From DATKWD01 sp035529695 (GTDB lineage: Bacteria; Actinomycetota; Acidimicrobiia; Acidimicrobiales; Salinilacustritrichaceae), in the NCBI GenBank assembly GCA_035529695.1, contig DATKWD010000070.1:1-11666 (forward strand): 11,666 nucleotides of DNA. Direction: 5' to 3'. Both the position numbers and the translations under genes were made by a program. This document shows positions 1 to 6,648 of the stretch, piece by piece (positions within the stretch are counted from its first letter, which is position 1; each line of letters starts with the position of its first letter). The notes beneath the pieces were generated by a model. It saw only the letters and a list, made by a program, of their open reading frames with translations. It made no database searches and was not told where the DNA came from.

Positions 1-969
1 GATCGTCTTGAGCACCGGCTTGTTGAGACTTGCCAGCGGCTTCATCGCCGCTCGGACGATGACGTCCTCGCCAGTCGTCATGCCACCCTCGACCCCGCCG
101 GCCAGTGCGCTGTCGCGGACGTAGTGCTCGCCGTCCCACGAAATCGGATCGTGCGCTTCGCTGCCCACTCTGCCGGCCACCTCGAATCCGTCGCCGATCT
201 CGACCCCCTTCACGGCCTGGATGCTCATGAGCGCCTGGGCCAGCAGCCCGTCGATCTTTCGGTCCCAGTGCACGTGGCTGCCAAGACCGACCGGCACCGA
301 GCTGGCGATGACCTCGACGATGCCGCCGAGGCTGTCGCCGTCCTTGGCTGCGGCCTTGATCTCGGCGACCATCGCGGCCGCCGCATCGGGGTCGAAGCAG
401 CGAACCTCGTTGGCGTCGACGGTTTCGAGATCCGCAGCCGTCGGGCGTCGTGTCGAGGCCGGCACGCGAGCGGCGCCCATCTGAATGACGTGCGAGAACA
501 CGTCGATGCCGAGGGTGCCGAGCAGCAGCTTGGCCAGGGTGCCGGCAGCGACCCGCGCCGCGGTTTCGCGAGCCGATGCCCGCTCGAGCACGTCGCGCGC
601 GTCGGTGAATCCGTACTTCTGCATCCCGGCGAGGTCGGCATGGCCCGGACGTGGCTGCGTGAGGGGGTCCTTCGTGCTGCCCGGCGCAGGCGACATCTCC
701 TCGTGCCACTTGTCCGAACGCTCCCACTCGGAGTTGCCGATCTGGATCGCCACGGGTGATCCGAGGGTCCGGCCGTGCCGAATCCCGCCCACCAACGTGA
801 TCTCGTCCTGCTCGAAACGCATCCGCGGACCGCGCCCGTACCCCAGCCGTCGTCGCGCGAGTTCCGACGCGATGTCGCCCGCGGTGACGGACAGGCCTGC
901 CGGGAGACCCTCGACGATCACGGAGAGGGCAGCCCCATGGGACTCGCCGGCGGTGAGATAGCGCAACAT
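1..969 (-). CDS. aroC: Chorismate synthase (3' end cut by window edge)
   Basis: Converts 5-enolpyruvylshikimate-3-phosphate to chorismate, the last common step of aromatic amino acid synthesis; the family is cytosolic and needs reduced FMN. The reading frame is open from ATG at 969 to the left edge, giving 323 residues, so roughly 60-80 C-terminal residues (including the third family signature) lie outside. The first signature is GESHGAA at residues 8-14, with the conserved His at 11. A second conserved His lies in RPGHADL (107-113), and the second signature is ERASARETAARVAAGTL (129-145). The MLRYLTAGESHG start matches actinobacterial homologues and fixes the start codon. No clear Shine-Dalgarno site precedes it. 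It follows the prepilin peptidase gene by 30 bases on the same strand and is probably the distal part of that transcript. The family call is very secure. Confidence 0.97.
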   Translation of the reverse strand, partial: MLRYLTAGESHGAALSVIVEGLPAGLSVTAGDIASELARRRLGYGRGPRMRFEQDEITLVGGIRHGRTLGSPVAIQIGNSEWERSDKWHEEMSPAPGSTKDPLTQPRPGHADLAGMQKYGFTDARDVLERASARETAARVAAGTLAKLLLGTLGIDVFSHVIQMGAARVPASTRRPTAADLETVDANEVRCFDPDAAAAMVAEIKAAAKDGDSLGGIVEVIASSVPVGLGSHVHWDRKIDGLLAQALMSIQAVKGVEIGDGFEVAGRVGSEAHDPISWDGEHYVRDSALAGGVEGGMTTGEDVIVRAAMKPLASLNKPVLKTI

Positions 970-999
970 GACGCGCCGAAGGCTACTGGCACGCCCGGA

Positions 1000-1842
1000 T
1001 CAGCCGATGATCGAATTCCCCGCCAGGACCACGATCACGCACCCGATCGCAAGGGCGGGACCGAAGGGGAACGGACGGCTCCGTCGACGAGCCACGAGGC
1101 TGACGACACCCATGAGCGTGCCGAGCAGCGATCCGATGAGTGCGCCCCAGATGACCCACGAGAGTGGATAGGTGAACCACGGACCGGCTGGGTCGGCCTG
1201 CCATCCGAGCCAGCCGAGCACCAGACCCATCACACCGGCGAGTCGCACGTCGCCGAACCCCATCCGACGCGGGCTGACCAGGTGGAACATGAAGAGGAAC
1301 CCGAAGTACGAGATCGCACCGACCGCCGCGCCGGCGATCCGCCCTGGCTCGTCGTCGATGAGCGACACCGCCACGATCGTGGGGATGAGCAGTGCGTGGG
1401 TGCCATAGATGAAGCGGTTCGGGATCCGCATGACCCACAGGTCCACCGCAGCCATGGCCACCAGCGATGCGAGCAGGATCAGGACCGGGATGAGGTCGAG
1501 TGACCACCCGAACACCGCACCGGCGGCTGCCCACAGCGCCGCCACCAGGACCTCGACGACCAGGTAGCGCGTCGCGAGCCGATGATGCTCGGCTCCGCGG
1601 CATCGACCGAAGGTCCCGACCCACGAGATCGCTCGTGAACCCCACGGAGACAGTGCCGACCCGCAACCGCGGCATCTGGCCGGAGTGTCACGCAGCGCGC
1701 TTGCTGGAGCGAGCTCTCCTCCGAACTGAGGCAGCACGACCCGCCACCCGACCCATCGGACGATCGCCGCGTTCAGGAACGAAGCGACGATGATCCCGGC
1801 GAGGGCGAGCGCGATGACGAGAACGGCGTCCACGGCCGACAC
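1000..1842 (-). CDS. Type IV prepilin peptidase (A24 family)
   Basis: A polytopic membrane aspartic protease, 280 residues, that would cleave prepilin-like leader peptides at the inner face of the membrane (and in full-length family members N-methylate them). The two catalytic aspartates are visible: D134 in AVDLWVMRIPN and D198 in the GFGD motif (195-198). Hydrophobic segments lie near 5-30, 93-112, 115-135, 145-162, 170-190, 200-215, 226-250 and 262-278. An N-terminal cytoplasmic loop carries CRGC (57-60), but the usual second CxxC pair is reduced to C81-R-G-A84. The start is GTG at 1842, the first possible start after an in-frame stop that is also the modC stop; a second GTG at 1833 is possible. 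The gene lies 9 bases after modC and 30 before aroC. M. tuberculosis has an A24 peptidase (Rv2551c) in the same neighbourhood. No pilin or pilus motor gene is in the window, so the substrate is unknown. Confidence 0.9.
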   Translation of the reverse strand: MSAVDAVLVIALALAGIIVASFLNAAIVRWVGWRVVLPQFGGELAPASALRDTPARCRGCGSALSPWGSRAISWVGTFGRCRGAEHHRLATRYLVVEVLVAALWAAAGAVFGWSLDLIPVLILLASLVAMAAVDLWVMRIPNRFIYGTHALLIPTIVAVSLIDDEPGRIAGAAVGAISYFGFLFMFHLVSPRRMGFGDVRLAGVMGLVLGWLGWQADPAGPWFTYPLSWVIWGALIGSLLGTLMGVVSLVARRRSRPFPFGPALAIGCVIVVLAGNSIIG

Positions 1843-1851
1843 GGTACGAGG

Positions 1852-2871
1852 TCACGGCAACGGGACCGGGTAGGCCGTCACTTCTGTCGCCTTGACCTCG
1901 GACCACACCCTCGTGCCCACGACGAGGCCGAGCCGATCCGCCGAGCCCGCCGTCAGTTCCGCGACCAGTGGGACCTCGCCTCCGAGGTCGACGCGCACCC
2001 TCGCACCGACCTGCTCGGCACCCATCACTTCACCCAACCAGATGTTGCGGGCACTCGATGCAGTCGGGCGCACGGTGTGGACCGCGACCGAGGAAGGATC
2101 GAATCGAGCGAAGACCTCGACGCCGGGCTCGACCTCGTCACGGCACACAACCGTTGCGCCCGACGTGGTGACCACCCCTTCGGCCGCTCCGACGCCGCGC
2201 ACGAGGTTGACGCCGAGGAGATCGGCTGCCCACGCAGACCGTGGATGACGGGCGATGTCAGCCACCGAACCCTCGTGGGTGACACGGCCGTCCTCGATCA
2301 CGACCAGGACATCGGCCAGGATCATTGCGTCGATCGGATCGTGGGTCACCAGCACCGTGCACCGCCGGTCAGTCCGGAGCACGCTCGGGAGATCGCGGCG
2401 AAGGTCCTGACGAGCGGCTGCATCGAGACTCGCGAACGGCTCGTCGAGCAGGAGCAGCGACGGGTCACCCACCAGGCCGCGTGCCAGCGCGACGCGTTGT
2501 GCTTCGCCGCCCGACAGTTCTGCCGGCAGACGGTCGGCGAAGCCAGCGGCTCCCACCCGCTCGAGGTCTGCGTTCGCCAGGCGGCGTGCCTCACGACGCG
2601 AATGTCCACGTGCCTCATGGGCGAACGCGACGTTGTCCCGCGCGCTCAGGTGCGGGAACAGGCGCAGGTCCTGGAACACGATCCCGACATCGCCCGGACT
2701 CGGCAGTCCGGAGGCATCGCCGACCTCGAGGCCGGCGAGGGCGCGAAGCAGCGACGTCTTCCCCGCCCCGTTCGGCCCCATCACCGCCACGACGGTCGCC
2801 GGGGCCATCTCGAGATCCACGTCGAGATCGAAGTCGCCCCGTTGCACGACGACGCGACGTCGCGGGCTCAT
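1852..2871 (-). CDS. modC: Molybdate-type ABC transporter ATP-binding protein
   Basis: A 339-residue ATPase that would power molybdate (or tungstate) import through ModB. Walker A is GPNGAGKTS (32-40), the Q-loop glutamine is Q67 in VFQDLRLFPHLS, the ABC signature is LSGGEAQRVALAR (119-131), Walker B is LLLLDEPFASLD (139-150) and the switch His is H177. The C-terminal part (about 271-335) looks like a single TOBE/MOP-type oxyanion-binding domain, as in ModC. The start is ATG at 2871, overlapping the modB stop in ATGA with GGGAG seven bases upstream. The frame stays open far into modB, but that extension is out-of-frame modB sequence. Spacing implies translational coupling to modB. CysA/sulfate or PotA-like ATPases share the fold; the ModA and ModB partners decide the assignment. 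Confidence 0.92.
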   Translation of the reverse strand: MSPRRRVVVQRGDFDLDVDLEMAPATVVAVMGPNGAGKTSLLRALAGLEVGDASGLPSPGDVGIVFQDLRLFPHLSARDNVAFAHEARGHSRREARRLANADLERVGAAGFADRLPAELSGGEAQRVALARGLVGDPSLLLLDEPFASLDAAARQDLRRDLPSVLRTDRRCTVLVTHDPIDAMILADVLVVIEDGRVTHEGSVADIARHPRSAWAADLLGVNLVRGVGAAEGVVTTSGATVVCRDEVEPGVEVFARFDPSSVAVHTVRPTASSARNIWLGEVMGAEQVGARVRVDLGGEVPLVAELTAGSADRLGLVVGTRVWSEVKATEVTAYPVPLP

Positions 2872-3662
2872 GAGCGCACTCCCGACAACCATCGGCCTCG
2901 CAGCCCCACCAACACAGCGAGCGAGGCGGCGATCAGCAGGAGGCTGAGCGCCAACGCCGCGTCGGGATCGCTCCGGAGCGCTTCCACCACGGCGAGCGGC
3001 ATCGTCTGGGTTCGGCCTCCGAGGTTGCCGGCGAACGTCACCGTCGCGCCGAACTCGCCGAGCGCCCTGGCGAGGGCCAGCGCGGTCCCCGCCGCCAGCG
3101 AGGGCGCGATGAGCGGAACCGTGATGCGCCTGAAGACCAACCACCTCGACGCACCCACGGCGGTTGCCGCCTCGGCGAGCCGTTCCTCGACCCCACGCAG
3201 ACCAGCCTCGACGGTCACGACGAAGAACGGCAGCGCGACGAAGACCTGAGCGAGCACCACTGCAGCCGGCGTGAACGGCAGCCGGATTCCCACGGCGTCG
3301 AGCGGACCTCCGAGGAGCCCGCGTCGGCCGAATGCCTCGAGGAGCGCAACCCCGCCGACGACGGGCGGCAGGACCAGGGGAAGCAGCACCAGCGAACGCA
3401 CCAGCGCCACTCGAACCCCGGATGCCTGGGCGAGGAACATGGCGAGCGGCGTGCCGAGCACGACACAGAGCACGGTCGCACACATCGCGGTCACGACAGA
3501 GAGCCGCAACGCGTCCGACACCACCGGCCGGCCGAGCACCTCCGCGAGGTCACCCCACGGAGTCCGCAGCACGATCGCCACGAGTGGGAGCAGCAGCAGG
3601 GCGATGGCGAGCGCGGCGATGACACCCATTCCACGCGGCAACCCGCGTCTCGGCTCGGTCAC
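2868..3662 (-). CDS. modB: Molybdate ABC transporter permease
   Basis: A 264-residue inner-membrane permease that forms the transport channel. Hydrophobic segments lie near 13-32, 53-80, 88-110, 132-152, 188-208 and 236-255, consistent with six helices. The ATPase-coupling EAA loop reads EAATAVGASRWLVFRRITVP (164-183). The stretch ARALGEFGATVTFAGN (198-213) followed by GGRTQTMPL (215-223) is characteristic of ModB rather than sulfate (CysT/W) permeases, where the equivalent region differs. The start is GTG at 3662, overlapping the modA stop in GTGA; only a weak purine run precedes it, so coupling to modA is likely. The stop overlaps the modC start in ATGA. Molybdate is favoured over tungstate by resemblance only; sequence alone cannot separate the two oxyanions. 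Confidence 0.93.
   Translation of the reverse strand: MTEPRRGLPRGMGVIAALAIALLLLPLVAIVLRTPWGDLAEVLGRPVVSDALRLSVVTAMCATVLCVVLGTPLAMFLAQASGVRVALVRSLVLLPLVLPPVVGGVALLEAFGRRGLLGGPLDAVGIRLPFTPAAVVLAQVFVALPFFVVTVEAGLRGVEERLAEAATAVGASRWLVFRRITVPLIAPSLAAGTALALARALGEFGATVTFAGNLGGRTQTMPLAVVEALRSDPDAALALSLLLIAASLAVLVGLRGRWLSGVRS
2879..2883 (-). promoter_or_regulatory. Ribosome binding site of modC
   Basis: GGGAG on the minus strand, seven bases before ATG 2871 and inside the 3' end of modB. It supports the ATGA-overlap start of modC over the longer open frame. Confidence 0.6.
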
Positions 3663-4357
3663 GGAGCTTCGAACCCTGCAGCGGCGAACACCTGTTGCGC
3701 CTCGGGAGACCGGAGGAATGCGACGAACTCGGTGCTGCCGGACGGCGGATCAGATCCGACCACTGCGGCGAGATACGGCGTCGTTCCGGCGAGGTCGATG
3801 GGGACGACCTCGATGGCCTCACCACCGACGATGGCATCGGTGGCATACACGAGCGCGGCGTCCAGCTCGCCGGCCACCACCTTGGCGAGCAGCGAGCGAA
3901 CATCGGGTTCTTCGGTGTCGACGGCAGGATCGATGCTTCGGGCGGCGAGCTCCGATCGCGCCAGTGAACCGCAGGGAACGCTCGGGGCGCACAGCCCGAC
4001 CGCGAGGCCACGCTCGGCGAGGTCGGCGAGTCCCGTGACGTCAGCTCGCGGTCTCCGCACCAGGACCAGCCGGTTCCTCGCGAAGACCACAGGGTCCGAT
4101 GCCTCGCCCGAGTCCACCGCGATGCCCATCGTCACCTCGTCGGCGGCGAGGAAGACCCCCGACGGTGCTCCGTCTCCGATCTGTGCGGCGAGCGCAGAAC
4201 TACCACCCACGTTGAGCCGGAAGTCGGTACGGCCCCCGGTCACGCCGAAGGCGTCGACCAGATCCGGAACGACGTCGGTCAGCGACGCCGCGCTGTGGAG
4301 CACGGGCTCGTTCAGGTCGCCTGCACAACCGGCGGCGACGAGCGCCAGGATCAACAT
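3659..4357 (-). CDS. modA: Molybdate-binding lipoprotein
   Basis: A 232-residue substrate-binding protein that would capture molybdate outside the membrane and deliver it to ModB. A hydrophobic leader ends in a lipobox VAAGC with Cys11, so it is probably a lipoprotein. Family landmarks are HSAASLTDVV (21-30), GGSSALAAQI (51-60), AADEVTMG (71-78), FARNRLVLV (92-100), APSVPCGSLARSEL (124-137) and VVAGELDAALVYATDA (160-175), the last typical of ModA. Two cysteines, C123 and C129, flank the vP.G loop and could pair. The start is uncertain. ATG at 4357 gives a leader of only ten residues with no positive charge. The only other usual start in frame is GTG at 4483, which adds an arginine-rich tail running 70 bases into the divergent gene. 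A rare start between them cannot be excluded. First gene of modABC. Confidence 0.88.
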   Translation of the reverse strand: MLILALVAAGCAGDLNEPVLHSAASLTDVVPDLVDAFGVTGGRTDFRLNVGGSSALAAQIGDGAPSGVFLAADEVTMGIAVDSGEASDPVVFARNRLVLVRRPRADVTGLADLAERGLAVGLCAPSVPCGSLARSELAARSIDPAVDTEEPDVRSLLAKVVAGELDAALVYATDAIVGGEAIEVVPIDLAGTTPYLAAVVGSDPPSGSTEFVAFLRSPEAQQVFAAAGFEAP

Positions 4358-4413
4358 GAGGCGGCCGATGGCGCGAACGGTAGTTGGTGCCGAGCAGCGA
4401 CCAGAATGGGTGC
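4358..4413. promoter_or_regulatory. Divergent promoter region between modA and the glycosyltransferase gene
   Basis: Only 56 bases separate the two opposing start codons, so both promoters must lie here or inside the flanking genes. On the minus strand TACCGT (4382-4377) fits a TAnnnT -10 box 19 bases before the modA ATG; no good -35 is seen. On the plus strand CAGAAT (4402-4407) sits where the -10 of a leaderless transcript starting at 4414 would be. No Shine-Dalgarno precedes either gene. No Mo-box palindrome or molybdenum-cofactor riboswitch is recognisable. All assignments here are weak inference. Confidence 0.3.
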
Positions 4414-5517
4414 ATGTGGGTTGTCGTCGTCGAGCCCTACTACGACGGCAGCCACCGCGCCTGGGCCGATGGCTACGCCGCACACAGCGCTCACGATGTC
4501 ACCGTGATCGCGCACAAGGGATCCTTCTGGAAGTGGCGCATGCACGGAGCCGCCCTGACGCTCGCCCACGAACTGGCCGCCCTCGTGGCCGAGCGAGGTG
4601 CCACACCCGATGTGGTCGTCGTCTCGGACATGGCGGATGTGGCGTCGTTCAGGGGTCTTGCACGGACGAGTCTCCGCGACTGCCCGGTCGTCGCGTACTT
4701 CCACGAGAACCAGCTCACGTACCCCCTCTCACCGTCGGCCCTCCCCGACCTGTCCTACGGGATGCGGAACTGGCTCTCGATGGCGGCCGCGGACGAGATC
4801 TGGTTCAACAGCGCATACCACCGGGACGAGATGGCGCGGGCCCTCCCGGCACTCCTCGGTTCGATGCCCGATCACCGCCACACCCCACTCATCGACGCGG
4901 TCCTCGGTCGGACCCGGGTCATGCCGGTCGGCATCACCCTGCCCCGGGTCGTCGATGGAGGCCGCAGCGACGCAGGCCCGCCGATCGTGCTGTGGAACCA
5001 ACGATGGGAGTACGACAAGGACCCGGACCGATTCTTCGCCGCGGTCGATCGCGCAGCGGATCGCGGGATCTCGTTCCGGCTCGCGGTGGCAGGTCAGAAC
5101 TTCCGCAGCCGCCCGGCCGAGTTCGAGGCCGGCGGGACCCGTCACGCGAGCCGCCTCGTGCACTACGGCGAGGCCGACCCGGCGACCTACCGCGACCTCC
5201 TCGACCGTTGTGATGTCGTGGTCAGCACGGCTCGACACGAGTTCTTCGGGGTCGCGGTCGCCGAGGCGATCGCCTCGGGTTGCTCGCCGGTGCTTCCGAA
5301 CGCGCTCGCCTACCCCGAACTTGTCGGCGCAGCGTTCGCCCATGTGCTGTACGACGACGACGAGGGACTCGACCAGCGCCTCGATCGGACGATCGAGCAA
5401 CGGGCGCACGGCGAGGTGCCCGATCCGGAACTCCGGGAGTCCGTAGCCGCCCGCTATGCCTGGCCGAAGGTGGCCACCGACTACGACCGCCGATTGGCGG
5501 CGCTCGTCAGTTGTTGA
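4414..5517 (+). CDS. DUF3524/QTMAN-family glycosyltransferase (tRNA-queuosine mannosyltransferase-like)
   Basis: A 367-residue, probably cytosolic GT-B enzyme. The N-terminal half is the DUF3524 domain seen in animal GTDC1 (QTMAN), which adds mannose to queuosine-34 of tRNA-Asp: EPYYDGSHRAWADG (7-20), KWRMHGAA (40-47), YFHENQLTYP (95-104) and FNSAYHRDEM (131-140). The C-terminal half is a GT4-type domain with NQRWEYDKDP (195-204) and an E-x7-E nucleotide-sugar motif, E276-FFGVAVA-E284. It is the only plus-strand gene in the window. ATG at 4414 is chosen because the family motif begins directly after it; in-frame TTG 4384 and GTG 4387 would add non-conserved residues. Its 3' end overlaps the DUF4388 gene by 11 bases. 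No queuosine genes (tgt, queA, queG) are nearby, so the acceptor is unproven. The family call is strong, the substrate call weak. Confidence 0.87.
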   Translation: MWVVVVEPYYDGSHRAWADGYAAHSAHDVTVIAHKGSFWKWRMHGAALTLAHELAALVAERGATPDVVVVSDMADVASFRGLARTSLRDCPVVAYFHENQLTYPLSPSALPDLSYGMRNWLSMAAADEIWFNSAYHRDEMARALPALLGSMPDHRHTPLIDAVLGRTRVMPVGITLPRVVDGGRSDAGPPIVLWNQRWEYDKDPDRFFAAVDRAADRGISFRLAVAGQNFRSRPAEFEAGGTRHASRLVHYGEADPATYRDLLDRCDVVVSTARHEFFGVAVAEAIASGCSPVLPNALAYPELVGAAFAHVLYDDDEGLDQRLDRTIEQRAHGEVPDPELRESVAARYAWPKVATDYDRRLAALVSC

Positions 5518-6595
5518 CCGAGCCGAGAAACTTCAGCAGCAGCCCACGGTTGATGTCTTCGTCGTCCTCGACGACTTCGTCGAGAGCAGCGTCGCGCTCC
5601 TCTTCGGTCGAGGCGCTCGCCGCGGCATGCACGGCCGCTGCGGCCTTCGGGCTGAGGTTCGCGAGCTGACGAGAGAGGTCCTCGTCGGACACGTCGTCGA
5701 AATCGACCGCCGAGGGCGGTGCGGGTTCGACCATCTCCTTCTCGGCGGCATCGCCGTTGCGGGCTGCGAGCCCCGGGAACACATCGGCCAGGAATGCATC
5801 GTCGGCAGAGATCCCGGCATCGGCCAGCGGATCATCGCCCGACCCGACACCTGCATCGCCCTGCATCTCGAACGGCACGACGTTGTCGGCCACCATCTCC
5901 TGAGCGAGTTCACCAGCGTCGAACTCGACGCTCGACATCCCGGCCGCCTCGGTCGGGTCACTGCCGTTGCTCGGAACGCTTCCATTACTCGGTTCGGTGT
6001 CTGCCGCGGCGAGCGACGAGAGGCGGTCGCTGACCGTTCGCGCTCCGACGTCTTCGCCCATGACGGCCAGGCCGGCTTCGATCAGATCCTTGACCGTGCG
6101 GGACACGTCGACCTCGCCGAGGTCGAGCGAATCGCCGATGCCCCGGACCGTCCGACCGCTCCCGACTGCGGCGATCGTCCGCCACCGGCCCGATGACACG
6201 ATGACCTCGTGGCCCGGGAGGTCGGTGGCGAGGGTCACCCAGTGGTCGAGGGACGGCACGACCTTCTCGATGTCGCGCCACTCGACGAGCATGGCCTCGG
6301 CGTCGACGAGCACTTCGTCGACAGCAACCGGATCGCCCTTGGTCTCGGGCTCGATGTTCTCGTCGAACGAGAACGTCCCTTCGGCGAACCGCAACAGGTC
6401 GAACACCACGTCGACAACAGCACGATGATCAGCGACGCGAGTCGAATCGGCCGCGACGATCTTGCCGGAGGACAGGTGGACCGAGCCGCTGACGCCGTCC
6501 CCATTGAGCACGAGACAACCCGTGTTCTTGGTGGTGTCGAGCAACCGGAGCACGTCCGGTAGCGCAAAAGTCTCGAGGGTGCCCTGAAGGGCCAT
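5507..6595 (-). CDS. DUF4388 domain protein with acidic linker and C-terminal tail
   Basis: A 362-residue soluble protein of unknown function. Residues 1 to about 112 match the DUF4388 pattern: LQGTLETFALPDVLRLLD (3-20), TGCLVL (25-30), then GSVHLSSGKIVAADS (37-51). The domain is related to the PATAN-type domain of bacterial signalling proteins. Residues about 115-182 resemble the winged-helix-like segment often found behind it (WRTIAAVGSG, then VSRTVKDLIEAGLAV). Residues 195-345 are acidic, low in aromatics and probably disordered, with PSNGS twice (202-206, 208-212). The chain ends in a short hydrophobic-basic tail, NRGLLLKFLGSVNN (349-362). ATG at 6595 is chosen because the domain begins there and GGAG lies six bases upstream. 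It follows aroE by 53 bases and probably shares its transcript. A role in motility or pilus regulation is suggested only by family company elsewhere and the prepilin peptidase nearby. Confidence 0.82.
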   Translation of the reverse strand: MALQGTLETFALPDVLRLLDTTKNTGCLVLNGDGVSGSVHLSSGKIVAADSTRVADHRAVVDVVFDLLRFAEGTFSFDENIEPETKGDPVAVDEVLVDAEAMLVEWRDIEKVVPSLDHWVTLATDLPGHEVIVSSGRWRTIAAVGSGRTVRGIGDSLDLGEVDVSRTVKDLIEAGLAVMGEDVGARTVSDRLSSLAAADTEPSNGSVPSNGSDPTEAAGMSSVEFDAGELAQEMVADNVVPFEMQGDAGVGSGDDPLADAGISADDAFLADVFPGLAARNGDAAEKEMVEPAPPSAVDFDDVSDEDLSRQLANLSPKAAAAVHAAASASTEEERDAALDEVVEDDEDINRGLLLKFLGSVNN

Positions 6596-6600
6596 GATGG

Positions 6601-6606
6601 TCTCCA
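6601..6606 (-). promoter_or_regulatory. Ribosome binding site of the DUF4388 gene
   Basis: TGGAGA on the minus strand, with GGAG ending six bases before ATG 6595. It is one of the few good Shine-Dalgarno sites in the window and decides the start, since the frame stays open well upstream into aroE. Confidence 0.7.
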
Positions 6607-6648
6607 AATCGCCGCTTGCAATCCCATCGGCCGATTCGGACTCGACCT

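Noticed and set aside
775..1503. 242-codon plus-strand open frame antisense to the aroC start and the prepilin peptidase
   Set aside because: Asp/His/Glu-rich shadow typical of antisense high-GC frames; spans two real genes.
2077..3249. 390-codon plus-strand open frame antisense to modC and modB
   Set aside because: It lies wholly across genes with clear Walker, signature and EAA motifs; the translation is Arg/His/Ala-rich with no domain.
2872..3483. N-terminal extension of modC to a start near 3483
   Set aside because: It reads modB out of frame; the ABC domain begins after ATG 2871, which has a Shine-Dalgarno site and overlaps the modB stop.
4358..4413. Molybdenum-cofactor riboswitch or ModE Mo-box upstream of modA
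   Set aside because: The gap is only 56 bases, too short for the riboswitch, and no clear inverted repeat of a Mo-box was found.
3732..5213. 493-codon plus-strand open frame covering modA (antisense) and the glycosyltransferase (out of frame)
   Set aside because: Low-complexity Arg/Pro/Ser translation; both overlapped genes are strongly supported.
1852..6595. Mobile element carrying modABC and its neighbours
   Set aside because: No integrase, transposase, terminal repeats or target duplication is visible, and base composition looks like that of the flanking genes.
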